Shown one piece after another: positions 16,838 through 25,162 of a stretch of DNA of 33,700 bases. A model generated the notes under the pieces. The model saw nothing but the letters and a program-made list of their open reading frames with translations, searched no databases and had not been told where the DNA came from. This DNA is from Flammeovirgaceae bacterium (GTDB taxonomy: Bacteria; Bacteroidota; Bacteroidia; Cytophagales; Cyclobacteriaceae): the NCBI GenBank assembly GCA_021299455.1, contig JAJTGQ010000023.1, positions 1 to 33,700 of the forward strand, read 5' to 3'. The translations under genes were made by a program, and so were the position numbers. Numbering within the stretch: the stretch's first letter is position 1; each line of letters begins with the position of its first letter.

Positions 16838-17236
16838 TTAATGAATGTCAGACCCTGTCAACTTCATTTCGTACTGATCCCCCAGATTTGCAACTTCTTG
16901 TAGCATTTCTTTGATTGTTTCTTCCGTCAGGTTATCAAGAGAAGCCACCGCTTCTACTTGCAAATAGTTTTGATTGATCACAAATCGGCAATAGTTAAAA
17001 AAGGCCGTTTGTTCTAATAACATCTTGTAGTCAATCGTTAGCGAGGAGGAACAGACTTTGGAATTCAGTGAAATCAACTGCCGATTATACAGTTCATTTT
17101 TTTTGATCGTGCCTAACACTGTTTGAAAGCGCCCACCCGAAACAGGCATGATAACAATAGACTGAAGACTGTCGTATTGGGTGAATTGTCCGCCAATTTG
17201 CTCAGCGTAGTTCTTCATAATTGCGGTTAAGTCCAT
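16838..17236 (-). CDS. small conserved-looking protein, possibly YbjN/secretion-chaperone-like
   Basis: 132 residues from the ATG at 17236 (MDLTAIMKNYAEQIGG); a second Met at residue 7 is an alternative start. It has no signal peptide or membrane segment. The pattern is a helix, several beta strands (SIVIMPV, RFQTVLGTI), then NYCRFVINQNYLQVEAVASLD followed by a C-terminal helix (TEETIKEMLQEVANLGDQYEMKL). This loosely recalls the YbjN / type III secretion chaperone-like fold, but I see no diagnostic motif and the call is tentative. It lies downstream of tamB on the same strand with a 65-base gap, so read-through from tamB is possible. Function unknown. Confidence 0.6.
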   Translation of the reverse strand: MDLTAIMKNYAEQIGGQFTQYDSLQSIVIMPVSGGRFQTVLGTIKKNELYNRQLISLNSKVCSSSLTIDYKMLLEQTAFFNYCRFVINQNYLQVEAVASLDNLTEETIKEMLQEVANLGDQYEMKLTGSDIH

Positions 17237-17301
17237 GGTTCGGGTGTTTGGCGGGTAAGTTAGTAAACCCGATCAATATTTTCTAACGAAACCAGGTTCA
17301 A

Positions 17302-20300
17302 CTAGTTCCCTCCATCTTTCTCAGGTCCTGCATCTTTTTGTTCCTCAGCCTTTGTCTCTCGCCTTTTGCGTTCCCGAGTGCGGGTGATGAGATCAAGCCA
17401 ATTATTGAAGTTTTGCGTATGAGCCAAACTGACACCCGCACTAATTGTTGACTGGCTTCCTAGTGAACTTGTTAGCTGATTGATATTTGTTCGATTGAAC
17501 ATTTTTACTTTGAATTTTCCATCTGGGGTCAATAAATAATCTACCGTCCAATCCCCTAATAAATTGGACACCTCTGATCTGGCGTACTGATTCCCAAACG
17601 TTCCATCGCGCGTGACACGCAAGCGCCCGCCAAAAAAGGAATAGGACAAACGAAGTTGAAAGGTGTTAAAAGCCTCCTGGTCAAAACTGGGCAGGTCAAA
17701 GTCTATTTCAAGATTTTCGTCTACCTGGGTTAGCCAGTAACTGAGCTGATTGGAGAGTAGCTCACTGACACTCCGCGTTAGGTCGGCACCGCTGGCGGTG
17801 AACGCATCAAGAGATGAAAAACGCTTCAAAATAATCAAACTGAATACCTGTTTTTGTAATTCTTGTTCATCCAGCTTGGCCTTGAATTGCTGAAAGGACA
17901 TTTTCAATTGCACCGGGGCGTCACCGTCCATTGGAACGGAGTTGGGGAGATCGTTTGCCACGATATCAAAATTTATTTGTGGCCCCAGCATTGGACCCTC
18001 CAGCTTTAGTAACACCTCAACAGGGTACTTCCTCCGCATTTGCGGTGAATTTTGTTGTGCTTCATTTAAACTTAAGATCGGGCTAAGTGAAGCAAGCTGC
18101 TTATAACTTGCATTAAGCGCCAGTTGCCCGGTATAAGGATCTCCCGTCCAGCTAATTCGACTGCCTTTGTTGATAGTAAATTCTTTATTGATAACATCAT
18201 AAAGTGTGAAGTTGTAGTAACCTCTTTCAAATTCATACAATCCAAACATGGTGAATTCTCCCTTCGTATCGAGTTGCAGGCGAATATCGCCACGGCCATA
18301 ACCCCTGATAATATCGCCCGACTTGGCATTAAAGATAATTTCAGTGTAGGCGTCTGGTGTAATGTCGAGATTCAAGTCCATGGTTATTCCGGTGGGTTGT
18401 GATTTGGCCTTTTTCGCTGCTTCATTTTTCTCTTTGTTTTCCTCGCTGAGGTTAACGAATGAAATAAATTCCTTTTTTTCGGCCGATTGTGTGTTATTCA
18501 TTGGAATCAAAATTCGTGTTTTCTTATCCGATCGGGCCGTTGCAGATATCTTCATGTTCTCGAGCGGCCCGAGAATATTTAGGTCACCAGTGGCATACGC
18601 CTGCCCATAAAAAAGACTGTTGTCTTTTGCGGAAGTGTTTAGCAGTTGAAAGTTTGAAAACTCAGCATTTAGCACAATTCTAAATTTCGAATAATTTTTG
18701 TGGGTTAGAAACCCTCGTAACTTTGATTTGTTCTTGAAGGCATCTGCCAATTCGATATCGTCAAAAATAATCTGTGTAGAGTTCATGCCCAATTTGCCAG
18801 AAAAAGAATATAGAGTTCTCAAATAGTCTATCATAATTTGACCATCTTCAATTACGCCATCGCCATTCACGAGCGGCTTGCTGAAATCGCCTGTGATTAG
18901 GTATTCGCCAGATAATGTGCCGTCAATTTCTGAAAAAATCCCTCGGAGAAACGGCTCAATGATCTTTAAGTTGGTTTTTGCCAGGCTTGCCTTTACGAAT
19001 AGTGGGCTTTCTTTTTTAGGATTGTAAAAGCCAATCAACGAAACCGTTCTTTTACCCAATCGATCGATTGTAAAATCAATGTCGAATTGTTGCTCGTCAC
19101 GGTTCCAATTATTTTTTCCATTTAAATCACCAATCAAAAAATTGTTCACCGTCAAGGCACTGATTGAAACATCGTTCTGAAGGAACGGGTTAGTATACAC
19201 ATCTCGTATTTTTACCTCGCCATTAACAATCCCGCTGAATTTTTCCGAACTAATGGCGTCAAGAATATTTAAATTTAAATTGCTCACCTTTAGCGTTAGC
19301 TGGCGATCATTTTCTTCTGAGAGAAAGCCATTCAACAAGATCGATTCGTTCTCATTTTTCAATTCAAGATCGTGAATGGACCATTCTTTTCCGTTGTTTA
19401 AAAGGTAATTTTTTTGGTTGACTTTCCACTCTTTGTCCAATGCACGAACGCGAGTAGGCAATATCTTTATTTTGACACTATCTTTTAAAAAGTCTATTTC
19501 AGATTTGAGTCTGAGTAAGTTCGTAGTGCCTACCTGGTTTGCATCGAGGCTAAAATTGATATGATCGTTGTTCCAAACGATTTCCGAAAACAGATCTTTG
19601 GTGGAGAATGTATTGGCCAGTTGCTGTTTTTGAGAGGTAACAGAAAGTACCGCGAGTACGCTTACGCTATCCCGAATTTTAGATCCGGAAAATTCGATCT
19701 CGTTCTTAAAAAAAAATCTACTGCCAATGCTGATTGTATCTATGGTAGAGTAGGCGCTCAGAAAGGATGTCAATCCATTATTAAACTGCCCGACAATCTT
19801 TGTGTTCTTGGAGATAGACGCATTAATTCCTGCTAACGTTACCAAGGGGTTGATGTCGTTTAATTTGAGTTCAAAATTTGCTTGATACCCTTGAATGCTT
19901 TTTGGTTTTTGTGAATAGTAAGAGGCAATGGTCGCCTTGTCATTCTTCACATTTAGTTTTAACTCATTGTATAATCTGGTTAAATCTTTGAATAGTGTTG
20001 AGTAGTAATATTGACCACGCAACGTGGCATCGAACAGTGAACTGCGGAGGTTTAAAATTCTACCGTCTTTATCATGCAGAGAGGTTAAGTGGATCGAATC
20101 CAGCTCCAGGCTTTGATCTTTGTAAGAAATGATCGAATTATTGAAATAGGCTTCTCCAAAAATGCTGTCGATCTGCAGTCCCTTAGTATCAATGTCCAGA
20201 TAGGTACTTATCACCAAAGGGTCTTTTATGAGTCCTAATTTATCGAACTGAGCTGTATCCAAGCTTGCTTGAATCTTTACTCTATTAACACCTTTTCGCA

Positions 20301-21852
20301 GATCGATCGAACCGTTTGCATTAAATTGTAAATTGGGGTCATCAATTGTCATTTGTCCGCTAAACAATTGGCTGGCGAATCGTGCCTTGGTTGAAATATT
20401 CGCATAGTTATATCCAAGTATACCAATTGAACGGATTTTACCATTGAGAAAAAAATCAGCAGATTGTTCGGTCAGACCTGTCCCGCGAATCTGGCCAGTT
20501 AGGTTTACATTCTGGAAAGTCGTGGTGTCTTTAAAATATTGCCCTAGCCGAAATTCTTGCAATGATAGATTGCCAGTGTAGGAAGACTTTTCAACAAATT
20601 CTTTATTGATTTTCAAGTTAATGTCCGACCTAATTTTGCCAAGGGTGCCATTGAAATCTCCGTTTGCTACAAAGTCGGTCAAAAAACCTGTGAATTTCCC
20701 TTTTAAAGCAAACCGATTCAAGGGCTTTATAGCTTTGAAAATATTTTCCGGAAACAGAAAAGATAAATCATTAATGTTCACCGCGCCTTGTTTGACATCT
20801 AACTCTATAAATGTTTCAGCAATAGATGGAAGTCCGTCCATTTGCAGTTTACCCGCGATTGATGTAGAACCAAGTTTGGCGAGCATGTTTTGGTAATTGA
20901 AACGCGCGATTCTACCCGAAATATTTCCCTCTAATTCCAGGGGTATTGGTAATGGAGATTTGCCTCCGCTAAAAAGCGCCAGATCTTCCGGATGAAGAAC
21001 TGTCTTCTTTAGCCTTGCGTTGATTCCAACTTTTCGATTAAAATCCGAAAGATCAGCCTGTGATTTGAACTTGAATATAACAGTATCAGAAATGAAGCTT
21101 TTCCCCACGTCCATTTGAAGGTTCAAAAACTCCATGGACGTTTGTGAGATCAAAAAGAACGTTTTCAGATTGTTGACTTGAAGTCCGGTTTTTTTGTCTT
21201 TTGCTTGAAGTGAGTTTACATCAAATTGTATCGTGTCACCAATCACTTTGAAGGCTTGCAGATCGGCCTCCAAACCCAATTTAAAGTGATAATAGTCGAA
21301 GCCATTTTTTATAGAATCGCTCTCCGTCTCATTATAGGCAAAATCGATATTTGCGAGATTTATCTCTCCGATGTTTATTTTTGGGGGCTGACTCGTTGAT
21401 GTAGATGGCGGCCCATTCAAGCGATCAATAAAAATATTGATATTCAAATTTCTTGAAGTGTCGTTTTCTTGAATTGTTTTCAAGTAGACATTTGCGCCTT
21501 TTAGTTCGGCCGCATCGATATTGATGTTGTTCTGTTCCAAAATACTGGTGAACCGAAAATTAATGTTGATATTTTCAACAGCAATCATGGTATTTTCTTC
21601 ACTGTCTTTGATTTCAAGGCGCTCAATTTCCAACTGATCATACCAGCGCAGATAAAACTTCCCTACGGTGATCTTGAAACCGAGCACATTTGAAAATTTA
21701 CGGGTATAACGATTGATAAGCCCCTCTTGAACGGCTGGTAACTGCAGTAGAAAAAAGGTCGTAACAGCCAAGGTAAGCACAAAGTATAGTGTGTATAGAA
21801 GTCCCCTTCGGAGCCACCGATACACGCGGATTTTAATAACTTGCAACCTCAT
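17302..21852 (-). CDS. tamB: TamB-like translocation/assembly module protein (DUF490)
   Basis: 1516 residues, in the normal size range for TamB. A single N-terminal membrane helix (about 18-38, LLYTLYFVLTLAVTTFFLL) anchors it in the inner membrane. A very long beta-rich periplasmic body follows, with AsmA-like repeats such as KITVGKFYLRWYDQLEIERLEI. The conserved DUF490 domain is in the last 400 residues (GYGRGDIRLQLDTKGEFTMFGLYEFERGYYNFT). The C-terminus ends in a charged Lys/Glu-rich tail. TamB-like proteins bridge the periplasm and help move phospholipids or assemble outer-membrane proteins. No tamA/BamA-like gene is in the window. It diverges from tsaD with 11 bases between start codons. 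Confidence 0.92.
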   Translation of the reverse strand: MRLQVIKIRVYRWLRRGLLYTLYFVLTLAVTTFFLLQLPAVQEGLINRYTRKFSNVLGFKITVGKFYLRWYDQLEIERLEIKDSEENTMIAVENININFRFTSILEQNNINIDAAELKGANVYLKTIQENDTSRNLNINIFIDRLNGPPSTSTSQPPKINIGEINLANIDFAYNETESDSIKNGFDYYHFKLGLEADLQAFKVIGDTIQFDVNSLQAKDKKTGLQVNNLKTFFLISQTSMEFLNLQMDVGKSFISDTVIFKFKSQADLSDFNRKVGINARLKKTVLHPEDLALFSGGKSPLPIPLELEGNISGRIARFNYQNMLAKLGSTSIAGKLQMDGLPSIAETFIELDVKQGAVNINDLSFLFPENIFKAIKPLNRFALKGKFTGFLTDFVANGDFNGTLGKIRSDINLKINKEFVEKSSYTGNLSLQEFRLGQYFKDTTTFQNVNLTGQIRGTGLTEQSADFFLNGKIRSIGILGYNYANISTKARFASQLFSGQMTIDDPNLQFNANGSIDLRKGVNRVKIQASLDTAQFDKLGLIKDPLVISTYLDIDTKGLQIDSIFGEAYFNNSIISYKDQSLELDSIHLTSLHDKDGRILNLRSSLFDATLRGQYYYSTLFKDLTRLYNELKLNVKNDKATIASYYSQKPKSIQGYQANFELKLNDINPLVTLAGINASISKNTKIVGQFNNGLTSFLSAYSTIDTISIGSRFFFKNEIEFSGSKIRDSVSVLAVLSVTSQKQQLANTFSTKDLFSEIVWNNDHINFSLDANQVGTTNLLRLKSEIDFLKDSVKIKILPTRVRALDKEWKVNQKNYLLNNGKEWSIHDLELKNENESILLNGFLSEENDRQLTLKVSNLNLNILDAISSEKFSGIVNGEVKIRDVYTNPFLQNDVSISALTVNNFLIGDLNGKNNWNRDEQQFDIDFTIDRLGKRTVSLIGFYNPKKESPLFVKASLAKTNLKIIEPFLRGIFSEIDGTLSGEYLITGDFSKPLVNGDGVIEDGQIMIDYLRTLYSFSGKLGMNSTQIIFDDIELADAFKNKSKLRGFLTHKNYSKFRIVLNAEFSNFQLLNTSAKDNSLFYGQAYATGDLNILGPLENMKISATARSDKKTRILIPMNNTQSAEKKEFISFVNLSEENKEKNEAAKKAKSQPTGITMDLNLDITPDAYTEIIFNAKSGDIIRGYGRGDIRLQLDTKGEFTMFGLYEFERGYYNFTLYDVINKEFTINKGSRISWTGDPYTGQLALNASYKQLASLSPILSLNEAQQNSPQMRRKYPVEVLLKLEGPMLGPQINFDIVANDLPNSVPMDGDAPVQLKMSFQQFKAKLDEQELQKQVFSLIILKRFSSLDAFTASGADLTRSVSELLSNQLSYWLTQVDENLEIDFDLPSFDQEAFNTFQLRLSYSFFGGRLRVTRDGTFGNQYARSEVSNLLGDWTVDYLLTPDGKFKVKMFNRTNINQLTSSLGSQSTISAGVSLAHTQNFNNWLDLITRTRERKRRETKAEEQKDAGPEKDGGN

Positions 21853-21863
21853 TGTCTAATTAC

Positions 21864-22877
21864 ATGTATCCAACTATCCTGGCAATTGAGTCTTCCTGTG
21901 ATGAGACTTCTGCGTCCGTTATACAACAAGGCAAGGTAGTTAATAATGTAATTGCCTCACAAAACGTCCACCAGAAATACGGGGGTGTAGTGCCCGAGCT
22001 TGCCTCACGCGCGCACCAACAGAATATCTTGTATGTTGTAAACGAAGCGATCATCACATCTGGTATCCAAAAATCAGATTTGCATGCGATCGCTTTTACC
22101 AGGGGCCCTGGCCTTTTGGGATCTTTGTTAGTTGGAGTGTCATTTGCGAAGGGCATGGCATTGGCTCTCGGTATTCCGCTGATTGATGTCAACCATATGG
22201 AAGCGCATGTGTTGGCACATTTTATTGCCCCACCCGCACCCGTTTTTCCCTTTCTTTGCCTCACAGTTAGTGGCGGTCATACGCAGATTGTGCTTGTGGA
22301 GGATTACCTTTGCATGCAGGTTTTGGGTGAAACACAGGATGATGCAGTGGGGGAGGCTTTTGATAAGGCCGCCAAAATGATGGGACTTCCTTATCCTGGT
22401 GGCCCACTGATTGACAAATACGCGCAGTTGGGTAACCCTAAAGCCTTTGCATTCGCTGATACCAACATGCCTGGTTTGAGCTTTTCATTCAGCGGCATTA
22501 AGACTTCTTTTTTGTATTTTTTGCGAGACAAAAAGAGAGAAGATCCCGATTTTGTTGAAAAAAACCTGAATGACATTTGTGCCAGCCTTCAGTTTCAGTT
22601 GGTAAAAATGCTGATTCAAAAAGTGATAGCGGCCTCACGGCAAACGGGTATCAAGCAGATAGCCATTGCCGGAGGTGTTGCAGCTAATTCAGGGCTCAGA
22701 AATGAACTTAAAGCTAGCGCCCAAAAATTCGGTTGGACGATTTATATTCCAGAGTTTCAATATTGCACAGACAATGCGGCCATGATTGCCATGGCTGCAC
22801 ATTTTAAATTTGTAAAGGGCATTTTTTCAAAAATGGATGTTTCACCGATAGCTAACATGGCCATAGAAAATAGATGA
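21864..22877 (+). CDS. tsaD: tRNA N6-adenosine threonylcarbamoyltransferase
   Basis: 337 residues from the ATG at 21864; an in-frame TTG at 21852 would overlap the tamB start codon. TsaD transfers threonylcarbamoyl onto A37 of ANN-decoding tRNAs with TsaB, TsaC and TsaE. The ASKHA fold is clear: AIESSCDETSASV at the N-terminus, metal ligands H111 and H115 (NHMEAHV), the SGGHTQ phosphate loop at 136-141, and IAGGVAANSGLR near the C-terminus. It is the first gene of a compact run with a hotdog-fold gene (4-base ATGA overlap), smpB (4-base overlap) and an NlpC/P60 homologue. The promoter must lie within the tamB 5' region. Confidence 0.97.
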   Translation: MYPTILAIESSCDETSASVIQQGKVVNNVIASQNVHQKYGGVVPELASRAHQQNILYVVNEAIITSGIQKSDLHAIAFTRGPGLLGSLLVGVSFAKGMALALGIPLIDVNHMEAHVLAHFIAPPAPVFPFLCLTVSGGHTQIVLVEDYLCMQVLGETQDDAVGEAFDKAAKMMGLPYPGGPLIDKYAQLGNPKAFAFADTNMPGLSFSFSGIKTSFLYFLRDKKREDPDFVEKNLNDICASLQFQLVKMLIQKVIAASRQTGIKQIAIAGGVAANSGLRNELKASAQKFGWTIYIPEFQYCTDNAAMIAMAAHFKFVKGIFSKMDVSPIANMAIENR

Positions 22878-23269
22878 AATCAAATTTCAAATCAGGCGAC
22901 CAAAAAATGTATAAAAAGAAAGTAACGGAAAATGATTTAGCCGCTTTTCATGGAGAGTTACTACATGCAGTATGTTCTACTTTTTCGCTTGCCAGGGATT
23001 TTGAATGGGCCTCAAGGCTTTTCTTTATTGAAATGAAGGACGATGATGAAGAAGGCGTTGGCACTTTTCTGAGTATAGACCATAAAAGCCCTGCTTTTGT
23101 TGGGGAAGAGATTACCTTTACTGCAACCATTGTCAAAATAGAGAAAAATGAACTCACCTGCATGATTGAATCGAGCGTGAACGGGCGACTAATTGCAGTA
23201 GGCACTACCGGTCAAAAGATGTTGAAAAAGGACAGATTAAAGCAATTGTTCACAAAGCCGATTTCATGA
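22874..23269 (+). CDS. hotdog-fold thioesterase-like protein (FlK-like)
   Basis: 131 residues from an ATG overlapping the tsaD stop (ATGA); a second Met at residue 12 is possible. It resembles the fluoroacetyl-CoA thioesterase-like group of hotdog enzymes. The helix (HAVCSTFSLARDFEWASRLFFIEM) is followed by strands GVGTFLSIDHKSPAFVGEEITFTATIVKIEKNELTCMIES and GRLIAVGTTGQKML. That helix, the H-x-SPAFVGE turn and the long central strands are typical. Members hydrolyse acyl-CoA thioesters; the substrate here is unknown. The stop overlaps the smpB start by 4 bases, so translation is probably coupled. Confidence 0.72.
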   Translation: MKSNFKSGDQKMYKKKVTENDLAAFHGELLHAVCSTFSLARDFEWASRLFFIEMKDDDEEGVGTFLSIDHKSPAFVGEEITFTATIVKIEKNELTCMIESSVNGRLIAVGTTGQKMLKKDRLKQLFTKPIS

Positions 23270-23727
23270 AGTCACGATTTACCAATGATATCAATATCAA
23301 GAATAGGCAAGCTTCTTTTCAATATGAATTGATAGAAAAATTCGTTGCCGGAATCGCATTGATGGGTACTGAGATAAAATCAATCCGAGAGGGCAAAGTC
23401 AACTTACAGGATGGCTTTTGTTTTTTTAACAATGGCCAGGTTTTTGCCAAGGGAATCAATATTGCACCCTATGCCCAAGGTACACACTACAATCATGAAG
23501 CCGCAAGGGAAAGGAAGTTGTTATTGAAAAAATCAGAGATAGGTAGGCTGGAAGGCAAAGTGGAAGAGAAGGGATTGACACTTGTGCCCATTCGTTTGTT
23601 TATTAACGAGCGTGGTTTTGCCAAGCTGGAAATTGCGTTAGCAAGGGGTAAAAAAACGCATGATAAAAGAGAGAGTATAAAGGAACGTGATGTCAAACGT
23701 GAACTTAGTAAATTGAAAATTAGATAG
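23266..23727 (+). CDS. smpB: SsrA-binding protein
   Basis: 153 residues, the usual size. SmpB binds tmRNA and delivers it to stalled ribosomes for trans-translation. Family marks are NDINIKNRQASFQYEL, the loop ALMGTEIKSIREGKVNLQDGF, the HYNHEAARERKLLL segment (HExxRxRKLLL type), and the basic C-terminal tail GKKTHDKRESIKERD that reaches into the decoding centre. It starts inside the stop of the thioesterase-like gene and is followed after one base by the NlpC/P60 homologue, so the four genes probably form one transcript. The tmRNA gene itself is not in this window. Confidence 0.97.
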   Translation: MKSRFTNDINIKNRQASFQYELIEKFVAGIALMGTEIKSIREGKVNLQDGFCFFNNGQVFAKGINIAPYAQGTHYNHEAARERKLLLKKSEIGRLEGKVEEKGLTLVPIRLFINERGFAKLEIALARGKKTHDKRESIKERDVKRELSKLKIR

Positions 23728-23728
23728 C

Positions 23729-24517
23729 ATGGAGGTCAGTTATGGAGTTTGCCGGTTGTCAGTGGTAGCTGTTCGAAAAGAACAAAGTCACCAGTCGCTA
23801 CAAGTAACGCAGCTATTGTTTGGTGACCATTACTTAGTAGCTGAGGAGGCTGGCGATGGATTGTGGCTTCGAATTACTATTTGTTTTGATGGCACCGAAG
23901 GTTGGATTGAACGGAAACAGCACCATGCGATCTCGCAAGAATATTTTGAACAAATCAATACGACTGATTTTAAAATTACAACCGATATTTGCTCAACGAT
24001 CTTGTATAAGAAATCGCCCATTACCATTTTATTAGGTAGTATCGTTCCCATTTCACAATCGGAGTTGTTTAAAATGGATGAACAATTTGCGTTTAATGGA
24101 GAAGCTAAAAGCTTGGGACAAAAACGTGATTTCGAATTTTTGAAGACAATTTCCTTGAAATATTTGAATGTGCCTGAACAGGAGGGTGGTAAATCTCCTT
24201 TTGGCGTTGACGGAGTTGGACTGGTTCAAATGGTCTATAGGGTAAGCGGTTATTCCATATCGCGTTCTCCTGAAAAACTTGTTAAACACCAAAAAACGGT
24301 GAAGAACATTGATCGTGTGAGGCCGGGGGACATCGCATTCTTTGTGTCGCGCAAAGAAGGAAAAGTAAAAACCGGCTTATTGCTAGAAGAGAATAAAGTT
24401 CTACACGCAGATGGTCGGGTTAAAATAGACCATTTGTTGGAAGATGGTGTGTTGGATACTGAGACTAAAATTTTCACACACGAACTTAAGTCGATCATTC
24501 GGATCCTGAACGATTAA
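23729..24517 (+). CDS. NlpC/P60 (C40) family protein with inactivated catalytic site
   Basis: 262 residues. Residues 1-60 and about 80-125 look like SH3-type domains (QLLFGDHYLVAEEAGDGLWLRI; GWIERKQ). Residues 140-260 align with NlpC/P60 cell-wall endopeptidases, which cut D-Glu-mesoDAP peptide bonds. The family's catalytic DCSG is DGVG here (G162 for Cys, V163 for Ser). The second catalytic residue, His of (I/T)HVG, is K214 (VKTG). The third, His of IHASG, remains (H226 in VLHADG), and fold-defining words such as QMVYRVSGY and RPGDIAFF are kept. The usual YLWGG before the active site is disrupted. The frame is intact, so it is probably a pseudoenzyme. No signal peptide is evident. It sits one base after smpB. 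Confidence 0.88.
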   Translation: MEVSYGVCRLSVVAVRKEQSHQSLQVTQLLFGDHYLVAEEAGDGLWLRITICFDGTEGWIERKQHHAISQEYFEQINTTDFKITTDICSTILYKKSPITILLGSIVPISQSELFKMDEQFAFNGEAKSLGQKRDFEFLKTISLKYLNVPEQEGGKSPFGVDGVGLVQMVYRVSGYSISRSPEKLVKHQKTVKNIDRVRPGDIAFFVSRKEGKVKTGLLLEENKVLHADGRVKIDHLLEDGVLDTETKIFTHELKSIIRILND

Positions 24518-24573
24518 TCGCTGGCGTTGTTTTCAACTGTAAATCGTTTTATCTTACTGGCGTGAAACAAGTG

Positions 24574-24592
24574 GCGGATGTGACCATCCGTT
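24574..24592 (+). other. short hairpin after the tsaD-smpB run
   Basis: CGGATG (24575-24580) and CATCCG (24585-24590) form a 6-base stem with a 4-base loop, possibly extended by G-U pairs. The following TTTGTG is only weakly U-rich, so it could be a weak terminator of the upstream operon or a leader structure of the HNH gene. I see no other signal in this 105-base gap. Confidence 0.3.
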
Positions 24593-24622
24593 TGTGTCAG
24601 GGCATAAAGAAACTTATTGCAG

Positions 24623-25132
24623 ATGAACAGCAGAGTATTGGTTCTAAATCAAGACTTCAGTCCGCTGATGGTTTGCTCAGTAGAGCGGGCTTTTATTTTG
24701 GTATACCTAAACAAAAGCGAACTGGTTAGGCCAGCCAATGGGTATCGGTTGAATACGGTCACGCGGAGTTTTCAAATGCCCTCCGTTATTCGGTTAAATA
24801 GATATGTCAATGCGCCCTATAAAGGAGTGAATTTAACCCGTCAGAACATTTTTAAAAGAGATAATAATGAATGCCAATATTGTGGCACCAGACGAGACCT
24901 TACGCTAGATCATGTTATTCCAAGTTCGAAAGGAGGGCAGCACAGTTGGACGAATTTGGTAACGGCCTGTAAAAAGTGCAATGCCAGAAAGGGCGACAAT
25001 ACGCCAGAGGCCGCAGGGATGATTCTAAAGCGCAAGCCCTACAAACCAAGCTATGCGCTGTTCTTACGCGATGTTTCCGGGTTCAGTCACAATGAGTGGG
25101 ATGAATTCTTAGAATCAAAGGCTTCCGCGTAG
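24623..25132 (+). CDS. HNH endonuclease
   Basis: 169 residues from the ATG at 24623; an in-frame TTG two codons earlier is less likely. The N-terminal part (SRVLVLNQDFSPLMVCSVERAFILVYL) is typical of a group of free-standing bacterial HNH proteins. The HNH core follows: C84 and C87 (CQYC), LDHVIP with catalytic H97, N111 (NLVTAC) and the zinc knuckle C116/C119 (CKKCN). It should be a metal-dependent nuclease binding a structural zinc. This type is widespread in Bacteroidota chromosomes and is not clearly tied to mobile elements; none is nearby. The biological substrate is unknown. Confidence 0.88.
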   Translation: MNSRVLVLNQDFSPLMVCSVERAFILVYLNKSELVRPANGYRLNTVTRSFQMPSVIRLNRYVNAPYKGVNLTRQNIFKRDNNECQYCGTRRDLTLDHVIPSSKGGQHSWTNLVTACKKCNARKGDNTPEAAGMILKRKPYKPSYALFLRDVSGFSHNEWDEFLESKASA

Positions 25133-25162
25133 ACTGAGGTTAAGGCTTAGGCTTTTTCAGCA

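Noticed and set aside
16385-16903. Two plus-strand ORFs of 102 and 64 codons
   Set aside because: They lie over the RNase P RNA gene and its 5' flank on the opposite strand; conserved RNA motifs explain the sequence and the peptides look like no protein family.
17242-17270. CGGGT / ACCCG hairpin after tamB
   Set aside because: Five base pairs without a following T-run on the minus strand; too weak to call a terminator.
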